A DNA stretch of 64,000 nt, from positions 48,317 to 112,316 of the forward strand of contig JBBDMX010000047.1 of assembly GCA_040878035.1 (NCBI GenBank). Direction: 5' to 3'. This DNA is from JBBDMX01 sp040878035. GTDB lineage: Bacteria > Planctomycetota > Phycisphaerae > Phycisphaerales > Phycisphaeraceae. Positions 45,829-54,267 of this stretch are shown piece by piece. The notes under the pieces are model-generated. The model was not told where the DNA came from and did not search any database. It was given only the letters and a program-made list of their open reading frames with translations. A program made the translations under genes and the position numbers. Within the stretch, counting starts at the first letter, position 1. Every line of letters begins with the position of its first letter.

Positions 45829-46983
45829 TCAGAAGCTGGACTCCGGTTCGTCCTCGTTGAACAGGCAGCGATGGTGCACGCGGATCACCTTGGCCAGGGC
45901 ATCGCCGAGCAAGGGCCCGATAGCGGCGATGGTTTCCAGGGTGTTCTCGTCGAAGGGCTGGTCCGCCTCGCGAAAGAGCGTCAGCACCGCCAGGACTTCG
46001 TCGCCGTGCCGGCAGGGCATCGCCAGCACGTGCTGGCCGCGCAGATATTCGCAGTGCTCCTCCAGCCACGCCGACAGGTCCACGTCGTCGATGATGTGCA
46101 CCGGCGTGTCCTCACCCGCCACGCGCGGCGCCAGGTGGTCCGCCATTTCCTGGAGCAGTATCTCCGACGGGCCGGAGGCTCCGTCGAAATTAACGTAACC
46201 GCCCAGCGAGTATTCGTCGGAACTCGAAGGCAGGAACATCGCCGCGTTGGTGGGGCCGGCCTTGTCCAGTACGAACTCCAGCACCTTGCGCACCAGTTGC
46301 TCCAAGTCCAGCTCGTTGCGGATCACGGCGTTGATCTCGCTGGATTGGATCACCTGCTGCATCTGCGACGCCAACTCCTGATAGGCGCTGACCAGATCGG
46401 TGCACAGCACGTTGACCTGCTCGGAGATCTCTTCGCGTGCCTGATTGAGGCGCAGGCACATGCGGCGGAGGCGGCGCACGCGATTAGTCGTGCGCTGCTG
46501 ACTGCGCAGGCGGCGCATCACGCTGTCGAGCCGCTGGCTCAATTCATTGGCGTCCAGGGGCTTGCTCAAGACGTCCAGCGCGCCGGCACGCATGATCTGC
46601 ACGAGGTCCTGAACCGAGGCCTGACTGACGAGCATGACGCTGGGGGTGGGCTTGCGCTGATGCGCCAGTTCGCGCGCCAGGCCCAGGCCCGAGCCGTCGG
46701 CCTGCTGGACCGCGATCAGCGCCAGGTCCACGCCGCCCTGGGTCAGCGCCGCTTGAGCCGGACCGATGCCCGGCACCCAATCCACCGACAGATCGCCGGG
46801 CAGGAAGCACTGCTCAAGCGCTTGTTTCACGCTCGCATCGCTGTCCACCACCAGCACCCGAAAGGGCTTGCCCCCGGAGGCGCCGGAGGCTCCCGTGGCG
46901 GCGGGGGACCCCGTGATCGTCTTGGGCTTGGGCCGGGCCTTGCGGGCGGGCCGAGCGGTCGTCTTGCTGTCTGATCGCACCAC
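45829..46983 (-). CDS. REC-GAF signalling protein with a degenerate receiver
   Basis: About 384 residues. GTG 46983 was chosen because AGGAG lies 6 bp upstream; a TTG at 46998 is possible. Low-complexity residues (GSPAATGASGASGG) come first, then a receiver (FRVLVVDSDASVKQALEQCF), whose acceptor position reads DLALIAVQQADG, so the Asp is missing; the Lys is kept (GALDVLSKPL). A coiled coil of about 60 residues leads to a GAF-like domain (LVRKVLEFVLDKAGPTNAAM, then YLRGQHVLAMPCRHGDEVLA). It lies 124 bp downstream of the histidine kinase on the same strand, so it may be an output or scaffold partner that is not phosphorylated. Confidence 0.8.
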   Translation of the reverse strand: MVRSDSKTTARPARKARPKPKTITGSPAATGASGASGGKPFRVLVVDSDASVKQALEQCFLPGDLSVDWVPGIGPAQAALTQGGVDLALIAVQQADGSGLGLARELAHQRKPTPSVMLVSQASVQDLVQIMRAGALDVLSKPLDANELSQRLDSVMRRLRSQQRTTNRVRRLRRMCLRLNQAREEISEQVNVLCTDLVSAYQELASQMQQVIQSSEINAVIRNELDLEQLVRKVLEFVLDKAGPTNAAMFLPSSSDEYSLGGYVNFDGASGPSEILLQEMADHLAPRVAGEDTPVHIIDDVDLSAWLEEHCEYLRGQHVLAMPCRHGDEVLAVLTLFREADQPFDENTLETIAAIGPLLGDALAKVIRVHHRCLFNEDEPESSF

Positions 46984-47107
46984 GGTTTTCTCCTGCAACT
47001 GTCAAGCCCGGCCATGCGAGCCTATCCGGGGGGCGAGCTTGGCCGGGATCAATCGGTAACGACCACTCCACCTCACCCAGCGTCCCCTGTCGATGGGGAC
47101 CGACTGT

Positions 47108-49435
47108 TTATCCGTGGCCCATGTCGTCGCCACCGTCTGTATCGGTTGAACCGGGTAGTGAATCGAGTGGGACATACAGAGTCGCGACAGTTCCTTTGTT
47201 GGGGGCGCTGCGCAACTCAACCCGGCCGCCATGTGCCGCGGCCATCAACTGGGCCCGCGGCAGGCCCAGGCCCACGCGCCGCCCCGCCGATTTGCTGGAA
47301 AAGAACGGATCGGGCGCGTGCGCCAGGGTGTGCGCATCCATGCCCGGGCCGTCGTCGGCCACCTCGATCAGCAACACGCGCTCGACCGGTTCGATGCGGA
47401 CGGTGATGCGCAGCATCGAGCGCGGCGGCGACTGAAGGGCATTGAGCGCCAACTCCACGACCGCCTGCTCGATCAAGTCACCGTCGATCGACGTCTCCAG
47501 CGGCGCCTCGGGCACCTGGAACTGCACGTCAACCGGCGCGGCATCGCGCGGCAGGTCGCGGCTTTCCCGCGCCTGGCGCAGAGCCCGATCCAGCATTTCG
47601 TAGAGCCGCGTCGGCTGGCGCTGCGCCCGCGGCGGGTCGGCGTACATCCGCAGGCCGCTGATCAAGTCCGACAGGCGATGCGCCTGCTCGGTGATCTGCG
47701 CCACGGCCTGGTGTTCCTTGGTCCCCGGCTCGGTCACCTGGGCCAGCAACTGGGCGCGGCCGGAGATGATCGCCAGCGGGTTGTTCATTTCGTGGGCCGC
47801 CCCAGCCGCCATTTCACCTAAGCGCGTCAGCGACTCGGCCTGCAGCAGGCGGTCCTGGGTTTCCGCCAGGGCGCGGTTGGCTTGCGCCAGGTCTTCGCCC
47901 AGCCGGCGGGCGCCGTCGTGCTGATTGGCGGCGGCGATGGCGGCGCCCCAGGTGCTCGTCAGCGCCACCAGTTGAGTCCAGGGCGGCAGGACGGGACGAT
48001 CGTGCAGCAGCAGCGCTGCGGTGCCCCAGCCGCAACCCAGGGGCAGCACGCGCACCTCGCGCAGGTCCGGCGCCGAGGCCAGGTGGTCCGCCAGCCACGG
48101 CATGAAGCCCATGACATTGAGCGTCGCCAGTTGTGAAGCGTCGAGGTGCGACAGGTCGTCGCAGGAAGAGGGCGGCTCGATCATCTGCACGTGCAGGCCG
48201 GTGCCCTGGCGGCTGATCTGGCACACCTGCCAGTGCTCGCCCGGCGCGGGCTGGTAGACCATGGCGTAGAAGCCGGCGCCCAGGGCATTGCCGGCGCATT
48301 CGATGACGCCCGAGAGCACGTCGGCGACGCCACGGCCCGGCGCGGCGCCGGCATGGAAGCCGGCGATGGCTTCGAGCAATTGCGCCTGCCGCGCCGTCGC
48401 CCGGCCGCGCCGCTCCAGCACCGCGTTGAGCCGGCCGAGCATTTGGTTGGCCTGCTGGATCGAGCGGATGTACAGCTCGTGCGAAGGCTCTTCGTCCAGG
48501 CCCAGGGCCGTGCAGCGCCGCTCCAGTTCCACGTGCAGGGTCTGGCTGATGGCCTCGACCTTCTGCGGGTCTAAGTCCACGGCCAGGGCCAGCGCCTCGG
48601 CGTCCTGGGCAACGGAGAAATTGCCGCTGTAGCCCAGGTGGCTGCGCCGCGCCAGCAAGTCCGCCAGGCTGACGACGCCGATCATGCGGCGGTGGGGCAG
48701 CCGCGGCAGCATTTCGTAGGGCGAGCCGTGCAGCCAGATGCAGTCCTGCACCATGTGCGAAAGCTGCCACTGTTCCGCCAGGCGTTTGCCCGCGGTGTGG
48801 TGGTCGATGCCGATGATGCGCCGCTCATATTCGGTGATGTTGCCCTGGTTGATTTCGACCAATTCGACGACCCGGCCAAAACTCTTGGGCAGCACGAAAT
48901 CCAGGGCGAGCTTGCCCACGTCGTGCATCAGGCCGCAGACGAAGGCTTCGGAGGGATTGACCTCGGGCGTATCCGCCAGGGCGGCGAGTTGTTCGGAGGC
49001 GATGGCGACCGCCAGGCAGTGGCGCCAGAACGCCATGCGGTCCAGTTCCATGGACGGCGGCGCTTCCCCGGCGCCAGGCGGGTCCTCGCTCAGCCCGCCG
49101 CGGTTGCGGAACATCTCGAACACCTTGATCGAGAGCACGGCGTTGCGCACGGCGTTGAAGCCGAGCATCACCACGGCGTTGTGCACGGTGTTGATTTCGC
49201 CGCGAATGCCTTTGTCCGCCCGCCGGGCCAGACTGAGAATCCGTGAGGTCAGCGCCGCGTCGCTGCTGATTAACTCCACGACTTCGCTGGCGTGCGAGTC
49301 GTCGTCAATGGTCAGCACCAGCAGCCGCGTGGCGACCGCCGGCAGCGTGGGCAGCGAATCGATCTGACGAAGAATCAGCTCCGTGCGGCGGGCTTTGCTC
49401 GGATCGTGGGTGGCGCTGGCGGTGGTCACTACCAT
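47108..49435 (-). CDS. HDOD-GAF-histidine kinase
   Basis: A 775-residue cytoplasmic sensor kinase. Residues 20-280 are an HDOD domain (ILRQIDSLPTLPAVATRLLV, then ALTSRILSLARRAD, FVCGLMHDVGKLALDF). Residues of about 335-500 are a GAF-like sensor. The kinase core has the phospho-acceptor His in MAAGAAHEMNNPLAIISGRA, the N box ELALNALQSPP, the G1 box VADDGPGMDA and the G2 box VGLGLPRAQLMAAAHGGR. There are no membrane segments, so the input is intracellular. It lies 114 bp downstream of an HTH-receiver gene and upstream of the REC-GAF gene, a likely phosphorelay. Confidence 0.9.
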   Translation of the reverse strand: MVVTTASATHDPSKARRTELILRQIDSLPTLPAVATRLLVLTIDDDSHASEVVELISSDAALTSRILSLARRADKGIRGEINTVHNAVVMLGFNAVRNAVLSIKVFEMFRNRGGLSEDPPGAGEAPPSMELDRMAFWRHCLAVAIASEQLAALADTPEVNPSEAFVCGLMHDVGKLALDFVLPKSFGRVVELVEINQGNITEYERRIIGIDHHTAGKRLAEQWQLSHMVQDCIWLHGSPYEMLPRLPHRRMIGVVSLADLLARRSHLGYSGNFSVAQDAEALALAVDLDPQKVEAISQTLHVELERRCTALGLDEEPSHELYIRSIQQANQMLGRLNAVLERRGRATARQAQLLEAIAGFHAGAAPGRGVADVLSGVIECAGNALGAGFYAMVYQPAPGEHWQVCQISRQGTGLHVQMIEPPSSCDDLSHLDASQLATLNVMGFMPWLADHLASAPDLREVRVLPLGCGWGTAALLLHDRPVLPPWTQLVALTSTWGAAIAAANQHDGARRLGEDLAQANRALAETQDRLLQAESLTRLGEMAAGAAHEMNNPLAIISGRAQLLAQVTEPGTKEHQAVAQITEQAHRLSDLISGLRMYADPPRAQRQPTRLYEMLDRALRQARESRDLPRDAAPVDVQFQVPEAPLETSIDGDLIEQAVVELALNALQSPPRSMLRITVRIEPVERVLLIEVADDGPGMDAHTLAHAPDPFFSSKSAGRRVGLGLPRAQLMAAAHGGRVELRSAPNKGTVATLYVPLDSLPGSTDTDGGDDMGHG

Positions 49436-49451
49436 AGATCACCAGTGACAT

Positions 49452-49549
49452 TCGGAATTAGAAGTCCGAAGTCTGAAGTCCGAAAGACGAAGTGCGAAGT
49501 TCGGATTGCGCGTTTGATTCGTACTTCGTACTTGCACTTCGTCCTTTCC
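49452..49549. repeat. GAAGTCC/ACTTCGT heptad element
   Basis: Left arm at 49455-49506 (heptads GAAGTCC, GAAGTCT, GAAGTCC, GAAAGAC, GAAGTGC, GAAGTTC), right arm at 49517-49546 (GATTCGTACTTCGTACTTGC and on). It fills the gap between the kinase gene and the response regulator gene. Confidence 0.92.
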
Positions 49550-50152
49550 TCAAACCTCCAGCAGTTCGCCGATGCGGGTCATCAGCTTTTCGATGTTGAA
49601 CGGCTTCTTGACGAAGTCGTCAGCGCCGGCCTGCATCAGGTCGTCGATCTCGTCCTGTTTCACCACGCCCGAGACGATGATGATCCGCGTGCCCGCCAGT
49701 TCGGGATTCTGCCGAATCGTCTGGCAGACGATGTTGCCGTTGATGTCCGGCAGCATGTAGTCCAGCAGGATCAGGTCGGGGCGGAACTGCTGGGTCATCA
49801 CGCCGGCGTCATAGCCGCTGGCTGCGGTCTTGACCTCGAAGCGCCCGTCGCGCGTCAGCACGTCCACGAACAGCTCGACGATCTGCTCGTCGTCGTCCAC
49901 CACGAGGATGCGCTTCTTGCTGCCCTCGAGCAGATCGGTGGGAATGTTGTTCTCGCGCATGAAACGAATCAACTCATCGCGCGGGATGCGGCGAAAGCGG
50001 CTGCCGGGCACGCGGAAGCCGTGCAGGCGCCCGCTGTCGAAGCAGCGGATGATCGTCTGCTGCGAAACCTTGCAGACTTCGGCGGCCTCGCCGGTCGTGA
50101 ATACCTGCTTGGACTTGAGTTCGCTGGACGTATTGGGCGTCATGGTGCTCAT
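49550..50152 (-). CDS. Response regulator with N-terminal excisionase-type HTH
   Basis: A 200-residue protein. Residues 15-70 form a MerR/excisionase-type winged helix (VFTTGEAAEVCKVSQQTIIR, then GRLHGFRVPGSRFRRIPRDE). Residues 80-200 are a complete receiver: RILVVDDDEQIVELFVDVL, the phospho-acceptor Asp in LILLDYMLPDINGN, the switch Ser in IIIVSGV, and Lys in DDFVKKPFN. The domain order is the reverse of most DNA-binding regulators. It is probably the first gene of a group with the HDOD kinase and the REC-GAF protein. ATG 50152 or 50143 are both possible starts; AGGGGAGA lies before the first. Confidence 0.87.
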   Translation of the reverse strand: MSTMTPNTSSELKSKQVFTTGEAAEVCKVSQQTIIRCFDSGRLHGFRVPGSRFRRIPRDELIRFMRENNIPTDLLEGSKKRILVVDDDEQIVELFVDVLTRDGRFEVKTAASGYDAGVMTQQFRPDLILLDYMLPDINGNIVCQTIRQNPELAGTRIIIVSGVVKQDEIDDLMQAGADDFVKKPFNIEKLMTRIGELLEV

Positions 50153-50205
50153 TCCATCTCCCCTGGGTGCTGACGCCGCCGCTCGGATATGCCGCGCGGA
50201 CCGGA

Positions 50206-50279
50206 CGATTAAGCCAACCAGCAAGGTCGGCCCAGCTTGCCCACCTTTACATCGGCGGGTGCGGGGGGCGGCTTAATCG
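50206..50279. promoter_or_regulatory. Inverted repeat upstream of the HTH response regulator
   Basis: CGATTAAGCC at 50206-50215 and GGCTTAATCG at 50270-50279 are perfect inverted copies, 54 bp apart, 54 bp upstream of the start codon. This could be an operator or a terminator-like hairpin of the preceding mtdB-like gene. Confidence 0.4.
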
Positions 50280-50316
50280 GAGAATTGGAGAGTGGAAGAT
50301 GGTGGGTGCGTGAAAC

Positions 50317-50348
50317 GTAGGAAAAGCCGCGGCTTGCCGCGTTCCTAC
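50317..50348. repeat. Hairpin at the 3' end of the mtdB-like gene
   Basis: GTAGGAA and TTCCTAC flank CCGCGGCTTGCCGCG, giving a stepped hairpin. The stop codon at 50345-50347 is inside it. A similar core (GCCGCGGCTTTGCCGCG) lies within the heptad element at 53216-53314. Confidence 0.75.
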
Positions 50349-51226
50349 CGCTTCGCCGCTTCCAGCTCCCGCCCGATGGCGTAGATGCCGGTCGCATCGA
50401 GGAGCTGGTCGTTGGCGACGAAGAGTCGTGCGACGGCGGCGCGGTGGATTTTCATCTTGGTTCCGCCCACGCCGATGGCCCCGTAGCACGTGATACCGTG
50501 GTGCTCGGTCGCCTTATCGGTCGCGGCGACGCCGGCGATGCCCAGTGGCGGGGTGGCGTTCAAGTCGATGGCGACCTTCAGCCCCTTGGTGGATTCGAGC
50601 ACGCCCGCCGGCGCCAGCGCAACCCCGGCGGCGCCGGCGGCGACGAGCAGTTGTACATCCCGCAGGGCCGCTTGCACATCGCCTACCGCGACGCCGGTCA
50701 CGTGCGCCTGCTTGACAGCGGCCTTGATGGACTGAGCCGCTTGCTCGGCGCGAGCGAGCGATCGACTGGCCAGGCGTACCTGCGTGCCCTGGCCCGCCAG
50801 CAACAGCGCGACCCGCTGCCCGACCGGCCCGGTGCCTCCGAGCACCAGCGCCGTGGCGCCTTTCAAGGTCATGTGCCGGCCCGCCGCCAGCACCGCCGCC
50901 GCCGCCGTCGTGTTGCAGCCGTTGGCATCGAGCATCGCCGACACGCGCATGGGGCCGAAGAAGGCGCCGGTCGCCGCGGCCAGCAAGCGTTCGGCCGCCG
51001 CGACATCCGATCCGCCGATGAAGATCGCCGTGTGCTTCAGTTCCGCCGGCCCGCGCGTAAAGATCGCGCCGTGCACCAGTCCCCGCACGTCTTCTACCGC
51101 CACGCCGGCATACGACAGCACCTCGTCCACGCCGGCATCGATGGCGACGATGCGGTCAAACACGCTGGCGTGCGCATCGGGATCGAACTGTAGGAGTACC
51201 GTGCGCTGGCGGGGAGTTTCGCTCAT
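50345..51226 (-). CDS. mtdB: NADP-dependent methylene-tetrahydromethanopterin dehydrogenase-like
   Basis: A 293-residue protein of the MtdA/MtdB type. The N-terminal block LLQFDPDAHASVFDRIVAID and VHGAIFTRGPAELKHTAIFI with GGSDVAAAERLL, then GPMRVSAMLDANGCNTTAAA, are typical. The nucleotide-binding loop is ALVLGGTGPVGQRVALLLA, followed by RLASRSLARAE. The enzyme oxidises methylene-H4MPT to methenyl-H4MPT with NAD(P) in formaldehyde detoxification or C1 oxidation. Such genes occur in methylotrophs and in planctomycetes. No other C1 genes lie next to it here; it sits downstream of dnaA. MtdA versus MtdB cannot be separated by eye. Confidence 0.85.
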   Translation of the reverse strand: MSETPRQRTVLLQFDPDAHASVFDRIVAIDAGVDEVLSYAGVAVEDVRGLVHGAIFTRGPAELKHTAIFIGGSDVAAAERLLAAATGAFFGPMRVSAMLDANGCNTTAAAAVLAAGRHMTLKGATALVLGGTGPVGQRVALLLAGQGTQVRLASRSLARAEQAAQSIKAAVKQAHVTGVAVGDVQAALRDVQLLVAAGAAGVALAPAGVLESTKGLKVAIDLNATPPLGIAGVAATDKATEHHGITCYGAIGVGGTKMKIHRAAVARLFVANDQLLDATGIYAIGRELEAAKR

Positions 51227-51251
51227 GCGCGCTAGTCTACGCGGGTTGCAT

Positions 51252-51342
51252 CAGAGCCGCGCGGCGTAAGCCCGCGGTTCTGAAATCTCAAATTTGAAAT
51301 CTCAAATAGAAGACACCGCGGGCTTACGCCGCGCGGCTCTGA
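51252..51342. repeat. Perfect 27-bp inverted repeat between dnaA and mtdB-like gene
   Basis: Arms at 51252-51278 (CAGAGCCGCGCGGCGTAAGC and on) and 51316-51342 are exact inverted copies. The loop is made of heptads TGAAATC and TCAAATT. It starts just after the dnaA stop and may end its transcript. Confidence 0.95.
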
Positions 51343-51347
51343 CCAAT

Positions 51348-52859
51348 TCACGCCGTATGCCGTACCGAATGCACCAACTCCTCGACCAACGCCGACAGCG
51401 CGACTTCCTCGATCGTCGAATCGATCGCCAGGCGGACGACTTCGTTGGCCTCGAGCTGGCGGCGCAAACGATGCTCGGCGGTGACCACGGTGGAATGACT
51501 GGAGCGCTGCATGGCGGCGGCAATCTCGGGGTAGCTCATGCCCGTCAGCCGACGCGCCAGGTGAATGACCAGGGCACGGGCGAGGACGGCCTGCTTTTGC
51601 CGGCCCGACTTGACGATCTGCTCGCGCGGCATGGCCAGGCGCCGGGTCACGGCCGCCATGATGGCGGCGAAGCGCACCGGGCGATCGGGCGCCGCGGCGG
51701 CGTCGGCCTGAAAGAGCCGCGTGGCCAGCGTGTGGCCGATGGTGGCGTGCTCAACGTCGGCCAGACTCCCGTTGGCGCCTCCGCAGCGGTTCTGCTCCAT
51801 CGTCGCCAGCGCCTGGAGCTTGGTCAGCGTGCCTTCGATCTCGCGGACCGAGCCGGGGCATCGTGCCGCCAGCACGCCGGCGACCGACTCCATCAGCGTG
51901 ATGCCCCGCCGCGTCGCCAGGGCCTGGATGATGCGCATTTTCGTCGCCGTGTCCGGCGGCTTGATCTCCACCACCAGCCCGCCCACGCATCGGCTCACCA
52001 GCGCCTCGCTGAACTGCTGGATCATCTTCGGGTGCGCATCGCTGGCCAGCACCACGCGGGCGCCGATCAGCTCGATGGCCTTGAACGAGTGCAGGAATTC
52101 CTGCTGCGTCGCGGTCTTGTTGGCGATGAAGTGCACGTCATCGACCGCCAGCAGATCGAGCTTGCGGAACTTGCGGCGAAAGGCGTCGATGGCGCTGTTG
52201 CCGCCGCGCACCGCCGTGAGAAACTCATTGGTGAACTGCTCTCCGGTGGTGTAGTGCACCTGCGAATCGGGCTTATCATCGAGCATCTTTCGGCAGATGC
52301 CCTGGAGCAGGTGGGTCTTGCCCAGGCCCACGCCGCCGTGAATAAACAGCGGGCTTGCATGTGGATTGTCTTCGCTTACCAGTCGTTGGGCGGCGGCGAC
52401 GGCCAGTTCGTTGTTGGGGCCGACGACCAGGTCTTCCAGGCGATAGCGCAGCACCGGGGCGGGCATGAAGTGCTGGGGGCGGCGCTCACGAACGCGTGGC
52501 GGCACCGCCAGCGCCCCCCCGCCGTCGCGCGGCGCAACGTCCTTGTCCGTGCCGTGACGCGGGCTGCGAGCTTCACCAAATGGAGCCGGATCGACGTAGA
52601 CGCTCAGGTCCACGTCCTGGCCCAGCTCTTCGCGAGCGGCCGCGCGCAGGTGCGCATCGAAGTTGCGCCCGATCCAGTCGGCGACGAAGCGGTTGGGCAC
52701 CGCCACTTTCAGGCGGTTGTCCAGGTCCTGGTAGTCCAGCCGGGCCGAGCGGTCGAACCACATACCGTAGCGGTAGGCGCCGACCGAGCGTTCCAATCGT
52801 TGTGCGATACGGGCGCAAAGCATCTCTGTCGAAGTGGTCGCGGTCACGAACACCCCCAA
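51348..52859 (-). CDS. dnaA: Chromosomal replication initiator DnaA
   Basis: About 503 residues in four domains. Domain I is residues 1-85, with a short variable domain II. Domain III is an AAA+ module: Walker A LFIHGGVGLGKTHLLQG, Walker B LDLLAVDDVHFI, and sensor 1 in VVLASDAHPKMI; the canonical arginine finger segment reads SEALVSRCVGG. Domain IV binds DnaA boxes: MSYPEIAAAMQRSSHSTVVT, where the usual DHTTV is SHSTV. The start is uncertain between TTG 52859, GTG 52853 and GTG 52847; the last has GGGGG 5 bp upstream. No dnaN, recF or gyrB follows; the neighbour is mtdB-like, so the usual origin gene order is not kept. Confidence 0.95.
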   Translation of the reverse strand: MGVFVTATTSTEMLCARIAQRLERSVGAYRYGMWFDRSARLDYQDLDNRLKVAVPNRFVADWIGRNFDAHLRAAAREELGQDVDLSVYVDPAPFGEARSPRHGTDKDVAPRDGGGALAVPPRVRERRPQHFMPAPVLRYRLEDLVVGPNNELAVAAAQRLVSEDNPHASPLFIHGGVGLGKTHLLQGICRKMLDDKPDSQVHYTTGEQFTNEFLTAVRGGNSAIDAFRRKFRKLDLLAVDDVHFIANKTATQQEFLHSFKAIELIGARVVLASDAHPKMIQQFSEALVSRCVGGLVVEIKPPDTATKMRIIQALATRRGITLMESVAGVLAARCPGSVREIEGTLTKLQALATMEQNRCGGANGSLADVEHATIGHTLATRLFQADAAAAPDRPVRFAAIMAAVTRRLAMPREQIVKSGRQKQAVLARALVIHLARRLTGMSYPEIAAAMQRSSHSTVVTAEHRLRRQLEANEVVRLAIDSTIEEVALSALVEELVHSVRHTA

Positions 52860-52869
52860 TCACGTTTGG

Positions 52870-52907
52870 CCTAAGGGCACGGGTCTGCCGCTCAAGCCCG
52901 TCTTAGG
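52870..52907. promoter_or_regulatory. Hairpin in the dnaA leader
   Basis: CCTAAG plus ACGGG (52870-52883, with a 3-base bulge) pair with CCCGT plus CTTAGG (52897-52907). It lies 11 bp upstream of the longest dnaA start and may act as an operator or leader structure. Confidence 0.4.
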
Positions 52908-53215
52908 TTGTAAAGCGCATGGCAGGAAACCGGGCGCTTAAGAAAGCGGGAAATGGGTCCGTCCGTCGCTCCGCGGCCGAGTCAATCGATGCCGGCTCAA
53001 CACCGACGAGCCTCGTCCCATCGCCACTCGCCAATCGGGGTGACATTCCTTTGCCACGTCCGAGAAGATAAGGCTTCGCCGACCGTGCATCAACGGCATC
53101 GGGGAAAACCTGAGCGTGCTCCGCGATCCAGCGTCAGCATTCGTAAGCAGTTGGGAGGCGAAAAAAAAATTTCTCCACCGTCGCCGGGCCAGTGGGCGGA
53201 GAAGGTGTGGAAAAG
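52908..53215. other. dnaA upstream region, no gene recognised
   Basis: About 300 bp. One near-consensus DnaA box (TTTTCCACA on the minus strand, 53207-53215) and an A run at 53160-53170 are present. There is no cluster of DnaA boxes, so I do not call an origin. No convincing open frame. Confidence 0.5.
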
Positions 53216-53314
53216 ATGAAAGTGCAGAGTGCAAGATGCAGAATAAGAAGCGCCGCGGCTTTGCCGCGTTTCCCTCATCACTTTGCACTTTGCACTTTGC
53301 ACTCTGCACTTTCC
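53216..53314. repeat. AAAGTGC/ACTTTGC heptad element at the GNAT gene 3' end
   Basis: Left arm at 53218-53245 (GAAAGTGCAGAGTGCAAGAT and on), right arm at 53278-53314 (five ACTTTGC-type heptads), with a CGCCGCGGCTTTGCCGCG hairpin in the loop. It encodes the last 12 residues of the GNAT protein and its stop codon. Confidence 0.95.
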
Positions 53315-54267
53315 ACCGCCAGGATCAGAGCTTGTTTGCGGGCCGTGGAGGTGAAGTGCAACGACTGATACAAGCGCACCGCCGGCGCGTTGTCCGCATC
53401 GACGGCGCAGATCATCGACGTCAGGCCGCGCTGTTGCGCCAGGCCGATGCCGTATTGGAGCAGGCGGCGTCCCAGTCCCTGGCCGCGCTGCGTGCCGGGG
53501 AGGCCCAGGTAGACCAGCTCGATCGAGCGCCGCTGGGGCAGGGGATTGAGCAGCATGACGCCGCAGGGCTCGCCGGCGCGGCAGAGCACCTGCCACAGCG
53601 CGGGCTCAAACGTGCCGGTGTGCATGTGGCCGTCGATGATGTCGTCGATGTCGCGCAGGCCCAGTAAGCCGGGACAGTCGCGCGTGCCCTGGTAGCTCTC
53701 GAGGATGGCACGTTCGAAAAGCGGACGATGGGATTCGGACCAGGGCAGCAGTTGGTAGCCCGGCGGAGCGCCCGCAGCCCCCGGCGGCGGCACCGGCGAT
53801 GACTTGATGGTGTGCTGGAGGTATACCAGGGTCGCCAGGCGGGTGAAGCCGGCGTGATCCAGGGCGCCTGCCAGCAAGTCCTGCCCGGGGTCCAAGAGCG
53901 ACTGAATGAGGCGGACGCGCCGGGTGTCCTGGCCGCGGCAGGCGGTGCGCACCAGCGCCCCGGCCAGCGCCACCGACGAGCGCCGCACCAGGGGCGAGAG
54001 GAAGACCATGGCGGTGCGCCCGGCGCAGGGCACGATCATTGTCGCCGCCACGGTTCGGCCATCGCGGCTGGCGGTCCAGATATCCTCCAGCGACAAGCGC
54101 TGCTGATCGGCAAAACCCAGAAAGTGATCCACCACCGCCTGCCGGCCCGCCGATTCACCCGTCAACAGTACCGCCAGCGCTTCGTAGCGATGCTCCGGCG
54201 CGACCCGAGCGATCACGACGCCCGGTTCACGCTGCCAGCTCGAAATGGAATCGGCGACTTCGGTCAT
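53278..54267 (-). CDS. GNAT family N-acetyltransferase
   Basis: A 329-residue protein with two GNAT-like halves. The C-terminal one holds the acetyl-CoA motif GTQRGQGLGRRLLQYGIGLA and the following MICAVDADNAPAVRLYQSLH. The N-terminal half (ALAVLLTGESAGRQAVVDHF, then GRTVAATMIVPCAGRTAMVF) resembles a GNAT fold without a clear CoA motif. A Pro/Gly insert (SSPVPPPGAAGAPPGYQ) separates them. Substrate unknown. The last residues (VESAECKVQSAK) come from a heptad repeat, and another copy of the same repeat family lies directly upstream of the start codon, so the gene is bracketed by the family. Confidence 0.85.
   Translation of the reverse strand: MTEVADSISSWQREPGVVIARVAPEHRYEALAVLLTGESAGRQAVVDHFLGFADQQRLSLEDIWTASRDGRTVAATMIVPCAGRTAMVFLSPLVRRSSVALAGALVRTACRGQDTRRVRLIQSLLDPGQDLLAGALDHAGFTRLATLVYLQHTIKSSPVPPPGAAGAPPGYQLLPWSESHRPLFERAILESYQGTRDCPGLLGLRDIDDIIDGHMHTGTFEPALWQVLCRAGEPCGVMLLNPLPQRRSIELVYLGLPGTQRGQGLGRRLLQYGIGLAQQRGLTSMICAVDADNAPAVRLYQSLHFTSTARKQALILAVESAECKVQSAK

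Noticed and set aside
53161..53170. Run of nine to ten A as a frameshift site or promoter element
   Set aside because: It lies between genes, and no -10/-35 pair or frame relation was found.
52860..53215. Replication origin next to dnaA
   Set aside because: Only one near-consensus DnaA box and a short A run; no box cluster and no dnaN or gyrB. Not enough support.
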